From: Fagopyrum homotropicum
Taxonomy: Eukaryota; Streptophyta; Magnoliopsida; Caryophyllales; Polygonaceae
Reading direction: 5' to 3'
Assembly: GCA_033239125.1 (NCBI GenBank)
Contig: BSWB01000001.1
Coordinates: forward strand, 384,501 to 448,500
Length of the DNA stretch: 64,000 nucleotides
Positions 55,501 to 64,000 of the stretch are shown here, one piece after another. Made by a program: the position numbers and the translations under genes. The notes under the pieces are model-generated. The model saw nothing but the letters and a program-made list of their open reading frames with translations. It was not told the origin of the DNA and made no database searches. Numbering within the stretch: position 1 is the stretch's first letter; every line of letters begins with the position of its first letter.

Positions 55501-57288
55501 AACCGAACTTCTTGTGCAGATGCAGGTCAGTCTGGGATTTGGTTTTTATAAGGAAATAATATAGTTCTGAATATGGAGATTTATCTTTATTTCTGTTGTC
55601 CTGGTAGAATTCTTGCCCAGCTTTTGCTTACAACTTACATGGATCTGGGAATGAAAACTAAATTTCAGTGTCTAGAAGATCTTGAATCATTAAATTTTTA
55701 GATTTCTTTTCCTTGTGAAAATGGATGTTTTTGGGTCCATGATTAACTGTTTGCTGATTGAGGTTCAATACTTAATGGAGGTTAATAACTATTTGGTCGG
55801 TTATTAACTTATTTAGATCAGTATGTGAGTCAATATGTTTATGAAAGTATTAAGTGTTTGTCCTCGTATGGGAACTCCTGAATTCCATACACAAGGGATA
55901 ATCTTTATTCTTCATCTCTACGTGATTTCCTCACTCTGAGGCTTCCCGAATCAGAGGCTGTATGTTCTAAGTTTTAATTGTAATTATTTTTATGCTTTTT
56001 AATTTTCATCCAGACCTTGCCTAATAGTAGTGATCAAGCTTTAGTTGGCTCTGTAAGTTTTTAAAACAAGGGAGATGGTTTTGGTTTCCTCTTTTCTTTG
56101 TTTTTGGGTGATGGGGTTGGTTCTTGTGTTCAGCATGAAGTAGAGATTAGCATCATGTTGCATCTTCGCTCTTAAAGACCAACACAAAATAAGGCGAGAA
56201 AAGGGCCCCTGACTTTTCCTTGTGTATGGTTTATTGCTGCCTTTGCTGGTCATATGTGATTTAGCATGTATCTGATTTTAATCATTTTATATTGCAAGAA
56301 TTGAGGCTAACGTCCATTATTTGTTTGTGAAAACTTTGTCTGTTGAATGCTTAGTCATCTTTCTAATATGTCTTAGGGTGTGGGACACAATGATGATAAA
56401 GTACTTGTTCTTGCTGCAACAAATACACCCTATGCTCTTGATCAGGTATTTTCTGACTCAGTTTGTTTCTTTTGGCTTCTTCTAGATACACATTTCTGAT
56501 ATTTTATGCGTCAAATGATATTGACAGGCCATACGAAGACGGTTTGACAAGCGTATATACATTCCACTACCAGACGCGAAGGCCAGGCAGCATATGTTCA
56601 AGGTATGTTGGTGTTTTATTATTTTTCTCTAAGTTGACATGTTAAAATATCTAATTCCTGGCATCTGTAACTCCTGTAGGTTCACCTTGGGGACACCCCG
56701 CATAATTTAACAGAGAGCGATTTTGAAAGTTTAGCTCAGAAAACCGAAGGTTTTTCTGGGTCAGATGTTTCTGTCTGTGTAAGTTAGTGAATAGTATTTA
56801 CTATTTCTCTTTACTTCCCTTGAGTGTCAAATTGATATCCGACTTTTCAGGTTTTAATTGTTTCCAATTGAAACACATGGCAGGTCAAGGATGTCCTTTT
56901 TGAACCTGTACGTAAAACCCAGGATGCAATGTTTTTCTTCAAGACAAAAGATGAAATGCTGGTACCTTGTGGACCAAGACAGCCGGGTGCTGTCCAAACC
57001 ACCATGCAGGAGCTTGCAACAGAGGGCCTTGCTTCAAAGGTATGATATTGGTTCACATACCGCATGTTCTGCAATTCCATTTCACTTCTCCGATCATCAC
57101 AAATCTGAATATAAGTGAATATGTTGGAAATAAATCCCTTATTGTATTGTGTGATGTTTCAGATCCTCCCACCGCCGATCATGAAATCAGACTTTGACAA
57201 GGTGCTATCCAGGCAGAGACCAACAGTTAGCAAATCTGATCTCGAGGTACATGACAGATTCACAAAAGAGTTCGGTGAGGAAGGATAG
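52525..57288 (+). CDS. SKD1: SKD1/VPS4 AAA ATPase, 433 aa
   Basis: Disassembles ESCRT-III on endosomes during multivesicular body sorting. Exons: 52525-52996, 53191-53296, 55327-55525, 56377-56445, 56528-56602, 56680-56778, 56884-57039, 57163-57288; all phases close. The MIT domain is residues 1-75 (FKEQAIEYVKQAVQEDNAGN), followed by a charged linker and the AAA core. Walker A is GPPGTGKS (170-177), Walker B IIFVDEIDS (catalytic Glu230), sensor 1 AATNTPY, second region of homology AIRRRFDKRIYIPLPD, and the C-terminal helix HDRFTKEFGEEG. Length equals Arabidopsis SKD1 (recalled as 435). Intron 2 is 2,030 bp and contains a tandem duplication. No damage seen. Confidence 0.96.
53615..54060 (+). 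repeat. Tandem duplication in SKD1 intron 2, unit 229 bp
   Basis: Copies 53615-53843 and 53844-54060 share TGAGATACCATCATCCAGTA, AAATTATACCTTG, GAATGARACAAGAGARAGCA, TTGTATACAG and GCTAACCTTCTAATGTAGA, with about 15-20% differences. No coding content. Confidence 0.85.
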
Positions 57289-58340
57289 TGTCCTGCTCGA
57301 TTACAGACATTACAATGCTCTTACTAAATCGGCTTTACTCTGTAATTAAAATCTTCTTGGTTGAAGGGTGATTTGATACGACTCAGTGTGAATGTTCTTG
57401 GATTGTTAGTTTCTGATACACGAGTTTGGTATATATAAGAAAGCCCTTCTCTTTGGGTTTGGTCAAGTAGAAGCTTGATCGTTGTGCATCTTCGTATCAC
57501 TTTTAACAACACAAGCATTGCTAGGTTGTGTATAACATGATTCTACTTTCTACTTTCCTAGCGTGAAACTTGAAAGCAGTATAAAAGTAATAGTGAGACA
57601 ATTGTAATAGTTCACATCTATGAGGTTCTTTGTGGATACTATTGCCATTTACACTTTGAAAGCCTAAGCACTTGTAGGGTTGTGCCCGGATTGACTCGTC
57701 CGCGCACTACCCGGATGTTTGATTATTTGATAAAAGATTGGTGCATATCGGACTGGATATCCGAGAAGTTTGATCAGCATTGAATGTCCGAGCCAATTCA
57801 TATTGTATCGCTAAAAATAGGTTATTTTTACTGGATATTCGTCTTGGGTGATTGTGTTCTGGATCATTTCGATCAGATACTTCTAATCACCCATAATTAG
57901 TATTAGTTCATCATAAACACTATATTTAGACTTGATCCCTTCTAGGCTTATCTAGATATTAGTATATTATGATATGAGACATCAATATCAAGATATGGGT
58001 GTATAAATATGATATTGTTGATAGTAGTGATACATTCCAAAATATTTGTATATATGTTATCCTTTACAATATGATCAATTTGACACCCATGCCTTGAGAT
58101 GCTAAACAATTACTCCTACTAAGATATCAATTTGATGTCTATCTAAATATATCAAGCTATATATGTGTATAATAAATGGAGTTTCATAGTATTGTCATCG
58201 CGTATTCAGAATTACCTTAATTGTACGTTTCACTTTTAGCGGAAATTTCTTTTTGAATGAGAAGGTAATACGTTGGTGTCAATCGAATTGGAAAAATAAA
58301 CAAGCAAAGGATTACAACTTGACAATCTAAGGTACGAGTA
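57289..58340. other. SKD1 3' UTR and spacer
   Basis: After the SKD1 3' UTR comes a possible decayed hAT element beginning TAGGGTTGTGCCCGG at 57675, with CGGATAT-type motifs like the element at 6580. No right end with a matching duplication is found. No gene seen. Confidence 0.4.
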
Positions 58341-58556
58341 TAGGCCCTGTTCGGCTAAGGGCTATTTGGGAGATTATTGTGAAAAGATAAGGTTGTGTTA
58401 TTGTAGCACGATATTATCGGGGATGGAGAGATTATTTTGCGGGATTATTTTGGGAGGTTGTTCTGGCCTTTTTTGTAATGCAATTCATCTGAGATTATCG
58501 GGATTATCGGAGTTGTTTTGAAGATTATAATCCCGTCTTTTACTGAACGAGTCCTA
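58341..58556. mobile_element. MITE-like element with TAGG(N)4GTTCRG ends (tentative)
   Basis: Left TAGGCCCTGTTCGGCTAA and right TTACTGAACGAGTCCTA (inward TAGGACTCGTTCAGTAA) are inverse repeats over about 17 bp. The interior is rich in GGATTATCGG and GATTATTTTG. The right end is part of the 314-bp tandem duplication that follows. Confidence 0.45.
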
Positions 58557-59140
58557 AATTTGAGATTTTCTGACAATTGTTTTCATTTAATTCGACTATA
58601 GATTATCGAATTATTGTAGAATTATAACCTCGTGGATAATCTCCTCACTCTCATCAAACGTTGTCATAGTCCAACCACTGGACCAAGTTCTTGTTTTTCT
58701 TTTCAACATAATTAATGTTACTATGTTACAAAATTGTTCTTCTATGCCTTATGAGTGCCCACAAAATTTTGAAGTTTCATGCATGGTCTATGTACATGTA
58801 TTTTCCTTGCCTAGCTCTTACTAAATCGGACTTGAAGATTATAATCCCGTCCTTCACCGAACGAGTCCTAAATTTGAGATTTTCGGACAATTATTTTCAT
58901 TTAATTCGACTATAGATTATCGGATTAATGTACAATTATAACCTCGTGGATAATCTCCTCACTCTCATCGAACGTTGTCACTTGTCATAGCCCAACCACT
59001 AGACCAAGTTCTTGTTTTTCTTTTCAACATAATTAATGTTACTATGTTACCAAATTGTTCTTCTATGCCTTATGAGTGCCCACAAGATTTTGAAGTTTCA
59101 TGCATGGTCTATGTACATGAATTTTCCTTGCCTAGCTTCA
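58518..59140. repeat. Tandem duplication, unit 314 bp
   Basis: Copies 58518-58831 and 58832-59140 are about 95% identical. Shared blocks include TTGAAGATTATAATCCCGTC, GATAATCTCCTCACTCTCAT, TTCTTGTTTTTCTTTTCAAC and TTTCATGCATGGTCTATGTA. The second copy has a 9-bp insertion after GTTGTCA. Both contain the right terminus of the MITE-like element. Confidence 0.92.
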
Positions 59141-60230
59141 AAAGGTGATGCCAAAACAATGGTCAAAATATGTGGATCCTAACTTTTTCTCTCTTAAGTT
59201 TGACTACCATATGATGCTAAATTACAAAAACAATGCCAAACTTCTAGGATTGCTCATTTCACCTAACATATGATGTTAAATTACAATTAAGTGGGTCGGG
59301 TATGTGACGGACTGATTTTATCGCATTATTAGTTATGACGGTTACAAAGCTCACAAGACAATTCAACTTATCCAGGTTGCTTTCTCAAAGCCGGATAATA
59401 TCACTATGAATTTCGTTTTTCGTGCACCTCCTTCTACGTGACATGAAAAAGTGTTTACCGACGATGTAACAAATATAATTATTGAATCATAAGTTGGATT
59501 AATTGTAGATGTCATTGATGAATCATTGGGCACATATGAAGACATTGCATTTGATTTGATTTGATTGTGTGCATGAAACAAAAAAATGGAAACCCTAAAA
59601 TGTGAACAAAATGAAATCATGAAGAACAAACTTGTAGGAGACTTGTTGTAGGTAGAATCTTGATGTACACTTCTTCATTAAATGAACATGCAATTATGCA
59701 TGTCAATCTGGAACTTTCGTTGACTTGAGCAGTATGAACAAGCTTCAAAGGATGAAGGTTTAGGTTAATTGTAAACCCTAATTTACTTCTTCGATTCAAT
59801 CAACATGCAATCCTTAATTAGCAATATGATTATATATTTATTATTTAATAATTGTACGGACCGATCATATATTTATTATTTAAATGATAAATAATGTAAA
59901 ATTTTTTAAAAGTAGATGTTTATGATTATTTTCGACATTATACATAAATTGAAAATTGTTGGTAAATTATAAAATTCAATTTCAATTATCTATATAATAT
60001 TTTCCTTTAAGTTTTTTAAAAAAAATAAAAGTTTATTGGTTTTTATTTGATTAATTCTTGTAGGAAAAGATACCAATATTATGTGTTTATTGTATCATAA
60101 TAATATTTTTGCATGTTTGTTTTGTTTTGTTTTCATTTAGGTATTTATATTTCTTAAACTGTGATGATATTATTGCAAGCAAATATTATAGTACAGACTA
60201 AATTTTTTGGTACGAACATTTAGATATTAA
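59141..60230. other. Intergenic, nothing recognised
   Basis: AT-rich DNA. Minus-strand frames at 59363-59629 and 59617-59799 have no recognisable domain. No bounded element found. Confidence 0.45.
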
Positions 60231-60466
60231 GGGCCCGTTTGGTTTTAACTCTGAAATCAGAAACGGAATGGAAACGAATCTAGTCCGTCTGTATACGTTT
60301 GTTCATGAAAGTTTTTGGAATCATTCATTGTGGTTTGAAGTAATTGGAGTATAGTTTGGCTGATTTTGATACCCTATAAGAAAACAAGTGCATTCTGCAT
60401 TAAGACATATGGACTAAATTCGAATTCATTCCGTTTTCGTTTCCGGAGTTGAAACCAAACGGACCC
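60231..60466. mobile_element. Tourist-like (PIF/Harbinger) MITE, copy 1, 236 bp
   Basis: Ends GGGCCCGTTTGGTTTTAACT and, read inward from the right, GGGTCCGTTTGGTTTCAACT. The inverse repeats extend about 60 bp (AAACGGAATG, TAGTCC). A TAA trinucleotide flanks both sides (60228-60230 and 60467-60469), the target duplication expected for Harbinger elements. Confidence 0.85.
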
Positions 60467-61239
60467 TAAATATAGCATTGAAAAATATAAATAGTTAACG
60501 ATTAATTTTACGAATCATTACTTAGTAAAATGTGAAATAACGACATTTTGTCGTGAATAATATTATTTGTAAAATATCACTACTAAAATATTAATGACTT
60601 TAATAAAAAAAATTTATTGTGTTCTAAAAGAAATGTCCATATCTGAATTATCTCCTTAATTGTAGGTTAATTAGCATTGAATATCCTTCCATGAGTCTTA
60701 ATCTGTATGGCTGTCCACATTATGGTCTATTTATTTTGGTTTAGTCATCATATCCTTTTCAACAAGTATTACTATTGTGTTATAAAATATTCTATGTATG
60801 AACAATTTATTTTGGATGTACAAAGCAAAATTGTTTAGATTCTACACCACAATAGATTGAAATCTCAAATATAGTAGGTCATAAATTGTAGACGATTTAA
60901 TGTTAATATAAGTTATTGTGTCGTAACGATTGAACTAGACCTCGTGAGATCATTAACTATAGTGTTATAAAATCTATATAATATGTTTCCATAAGTTTGT
61001 AGAAACTAGAAAGTGTTGTGCAAAAATCGGAGATCATTGACTCTCCTTCTCATAAAAAAAACAAATTTATATGCTAATATGTTTATGTTAATAGATATAT
61101 TTATATTTCTAGCCGAAGTTGGGTTATTTATCGTGTATATATTATCTATTTATATTACTTTATTATCTCTTTTTTTAATTGAGTAAAATTGTTTATTGTG
61201 TATATAAAAGATATAAATCAATATTTAAAAAAAAAATTT

Positions 61240-61620
61240 AGGGTTTGTTCAGTGAAGCGAGAATTTTTTATCAGTTTAAGCTTTTTGAGTAACTTTAGCT
61301 TTTTTGGTAGATTTTTTAGTAGAGTTCCAAAAAGCTTTGTAAATTACGAAAATCTAATAAAAAAATATAATAGTTTTTTGGTAAGAATATATTTGAAGAT
61401 AGATTTTATGGTGAATTTATCAAAAAGAACAAGTTAAAACAAATCAATAAATTACCATATAAATAGATTAGAAGGGTATTTTTGGCAAAATTATTGAAAG
61501 CTAATGAAAAAACTTTCTCATAAAGGTTTTAAAATTCTCGTAAAAAAAACTACCTAAAAATCTACTAAAACTCTAATCTCCACAAAAATCTCTCATGCCA
61601 AACGCCTAATAGCTTTTAAA
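61240..61620. mobile_element. MITE family GTTCAGTGAAGCGAGA (tentative)
   Basis: The left half has TTGTTCAGTGAAGCGAGAAT, TAGATTTTTTAGTAGAGTTC and TTTGTAAATTACGAAAAT. The right half has CTACTAAAACTCTAATCTCC and ATCTCTCATGCCAAACGCC, broadly inverse-complementary to the left. It shares its left half with 29105-29400. Confidence 0.45.
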
Positions 61621-61766
61621 TTTTTTTTAAAACTCTCAAATAATCTAAAAAAAAACCCTAACAAAGTGATACGGAATCTGCCTAAACCTTTCTCATAATA
61701 GTCATTTTGCTAAATAGATACGGAATTGTATACCATTATGAACCAAAAGATTTGTAGAGGCGATGT

Positions 61767-61974
61767 TAGGAATATTCACCCGGTCCGAATCGGACCCAAA
61801 CCGGTTTTTTAGACTTAGACGTGGACCGGATATGGATTTTCTGTCCAACTCCGTTTAACCAAAAAATTTAGTGATTTTTTTGGGTTTTTTTTTTTGTCCA
61901 GAATTTGACGCTTTACAAAATTGACAAATCGATCCATGTTCAATCCAAAATTCTGGTCCAGACCGACCGTCCTA
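61767..61974. mobile_element. Possible decayed hAT element (208 bp)
   Basis: TAGGA ends, with GGTCCGAATCGGACC near the left and GGTCCAGACCGACC near the right. Flanking 8-mers GGCGATGT and GGTGAAGT match at 6 of 8 positions. Suggestive but not secure. Confidence 0.4.
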
Positions 61975-62364
61975 GGTGAAGTACATATGCATGATTGATT
62001 TGCTTAGGTTGAGTGTAATGTGACCGCCTAATTATGATATTATGTCGCACTTTGTATGCTTAATTAATTGTACCTTAGCCAACTTCACCGTCACGAATAC
62101 ACAATACATTAGGTTCATCAAATAAACTTGTCAATTTCAACAACAAATTTGAAACTCTACGTTTACACATCATATCCATGGGGAAATTGCTGTTTTATGG
62201 TTAAGAATGATGTAGTTGACAATGTCAACCATAGTTATGATGTTTGTTGGTCCACCGCAGCTTAGCACATATACAAATTGTTAACGTAATACACATTACG
62301 AGTCGTGCATTAAAAGCATTTTTTAGACATGTAGTTGTCCAGCATCATAAGTTCCAGCATCGAA

Positions 62365-62719
62365 AGTTGGGATATTCTGAGTTTAGTATATAAAGTCGGT
62401 AGACTATTCCTATTAATTACCATCTGATTTGAGTCTCATGTGTATGTGCGCTCGTAGGCACATGAATTTCACCCTACAGTCCGTTTGTATCGGACTTTGA
62501 TATGGTATCAGAGCGGTTAACCTCTATTTGGCTCGTGATCCTATTTTGTGGGCAAAATATTCCGAGTCTAGTATATGAGCTCAATAAGCTACTTCTATTA
62601 CTAATTGATTTTAGAATGGACCCTTTCCAACTTATGTGTTGGACTTGAGTCTAATTTGCACGTGCCCTTGTAAAGCACACGACTTCAACACTACGGTCTG
62701 TATGTATCGAACTTTGACA
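62365..62719 (+). mobile_element. TRIM retrotransposon with very short internal region
   Basis: LTR1 62365-62502 and LTR2 62547-62719 share RATATTCYGAGTYTAGTATA, TACTAATTGATTTTAG-type, GACTTGAGTCTAATTTGCAC-type, CTACGGTCYGTNTGTATCG-type and ACTTTGAYA blocks. LTR2 begins TG and ends CA. Directly after LTR1 comes TGGTATCAGAGC (62503-62514), the classic primer-binding site complementary to initiator Met-tRNA. Only 44 bp lie between the LTRs; no polypurine tract or coding frame remains. Confidence 0.8.
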
Positions 62720-62909
62720 ATAGTTGAAATTTATATTTGGTGAGTGACGTCGAGGATGCATGTCCGGTAAGCCCACACAAGTTTGAGTTTGATCAAGTAT
62801 TTAATTGACAAAAATCCGAACTTAGCATCGTGAATTTCATCTTAAATGCAATCGATGATAAAAGTAGTTCATCATACTCAATTACTCATATAAAACTCAT
62901 TAATACCAA

Positions 62910-62975
62910 TACTTAGTTGGTATAGTGGGATGTGGTGTTAAACTTCTTAAATGGGTTGTTCTGTGTAATTATGCC
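62910..62975. mobile_element. SINE-like fragment (tentative)
   Basis: TTGGTATAGTGGGATGTGGT resembles a tRNA A-box start, followed by GTTAAACTTCTTAAATGGG. It matches the fragments at 8335 and 48412 in inverse orientation. Confidence 0.35.
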
Positions 62976-63535
62976 AACATAAGTAAATTAGTGCAGTTTT
63001 TTTTATATATAAATGAATTCAACTGATTTGACTTGTCAGTTTTTTATTTGTCTTAATTAGCTAGAGTAGTTTAAAAAAGTGGTTATAGGGTAGTTTTGTG
63101 TAATTATGCCAACATCATTAGCTCCTAATTTTGGGGTGTTTGTTGGGATTTTTGCTTTTTGTTATAGATGAAGGGGTTGAGCAGCTTGATTAATTATATT
63201 AACTACCATCCAAAACTATTTAACTTAAATAATCATAATTAAATAAAAAAATTATAAATATTTTTACTAATTGATTCAATATATTTTTTAGGGTTTTGAA
63301 CCTAATTTTTCATTATCATTGAGTGAGGTCATTAACATAGAGTTGATTTGGATTTTCAAAAATACATGTTGTAAATTATAAATATGTATTTAACTTATAA
63401 TTAGCAACATGCATAATAAGTGAACTTATAATACATTTAAAGTAAAAAGATATATTATGAATATGACATCTAAACAAGCATATATTAGAACTAATGAAAT
63501 TTAAAGTTTGATTCTTGAAGTACTTATCTTTATTA

Positions 63536-63813
63536 GGGGTTGTTTGGTTCCAACTCCGGAAATGCAAACGGAATGGAAACGAATTTAGTCCATATGTATA
63601 CTATTATTCATGAAACTTTATGAATCATTCCTTGTGGTTTTAAGTAATTGTAGTAAAATTTGATACCCTATAGGGTAGCAAAATGGGAAAAACAACTACA
63701 TTTTACATGCAACCACAAGGAAGGATTCCAAAAAACATTCATGAATAAGACAAACATATGAACTACATTCATTTCCATTCCGTTTCCGTTTTCGGACTTC
63801 TAACCAAACGGGG
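63536..63813. mobile_element. Tourist-like MITE, copy 2, about 278 bp
   Basis: Left GGGGTTGTTTGGTTCCAACT then CCGGAAATGCAAACGGAATG; right CATTCCGTTTCCGTTTTCGG then ACTTCTAACCAAACGGGG. The ends are inverse repeats of about 55 bp and match copy 1. TTA lies on the left; the right flank is TAG, so the duplication is not exact. Confidence 0.75.
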
Positions 63814-64000
63814 TAGATGTTTTTTGAGTGGTAAATATTGGTGATAAGGTAATTGCAGTAACTCTTCTTTTTTACTGCGATTGTTGAACAAATATAATCT
63901 ATAATACATTTGTACGTATATTTTTATTTTTGGTAGATGGATATATACTACTAATAGTTAGCATGCATGCAAATCTCTGCAACAATAGCTCATAAATGCA

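Noticed and set aside
57675..57896. Possible hAT element with TAGGGTTGTGCCC start
   Set aside because: No matching 8-bp flanks and a poor right terminus; kept only as a note in the spacer entry.
1..64000. CRISPR arrays, bacterial operons, prophage or organelle insertions, tRNA and rRNA genes
   Set aside because: None seen. The SINE-like pieces have tRNA-promoter-like motifs but no tRNA cloverleaf, and SUFB, HSP70 and others are ordinary nuclear genes with introns.

Overview
This window is nuclear DNA from a flowering plant, most likely a eudicot. Genes have short exons with GT..AG introns in AT-rich DNA. Several products are plant-specific (plant-type PARP3, the TYW3-kelch-TYW2 fusion, GALT29A, a calcium-dependent protein kinase, chloroplast SUFB). 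Gaps are filled with small plant transposons. I cannot name the species. All gene models were made by joining reading frames at splice sites by eye; intron phases close in every multi-exon gene reported.

Layout. 1-1607 is the 3' part of SUFB (+). 2675-3043 is a small basic unknown gene (+). 3.0-9.4 kb is transposon-rich and includes a complete non-autonomous Helitron and a hAT element. 10125-13791 is an Hsp110-type HSP70 (+). 15395-15694 is a small MGNCC protein (-). 18252-22405 is a CDPK (+), convergent with a 9-exon wybutosine-synthesis fusion gene at 23641-28507 (-). 28789-29090 is a broken last exon of an O-methyltransferase. The intact O-methyltransferase (-) spans 30604-35862 because its first intron holds a Pack-MULE carrying a decayed piece of an NCED gene. 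36-40 kb is transposon debris, including a palindromic LTR insertion with its own target duplication. 40328-44245 is PARP3 (+, 15 exons), convergent with GALT29A (44609-45793, -). 46-48.8 kb holds TA repeats and a small MULE. 48887-51221 is an uncharacterised methyltransferase (-), facing away from SKD1/VPS4 (52525-57288, +). 57.3-64 kb has no gene and is built of MITEs, tandem duplications and a TRIM element.

The genes are independent housekeeping, signalling and metabolic loci, not a cluster acting in one pathway. The most unusual content is in the mobile DNA: a Pack-MULE with 9-bp target duplication and about 164-bp terminal repeats that captured NCED coding sequence and sits antisense in a methyltransferase intron; an inverted-LTR foldback flanked by a perfect 5-bp duplication; four dated copies of one hAT MITE family, three with 8-bp duplications; and a TRIM retrotransposon family present as one element with both LTRs plus scattered LTR pieces.
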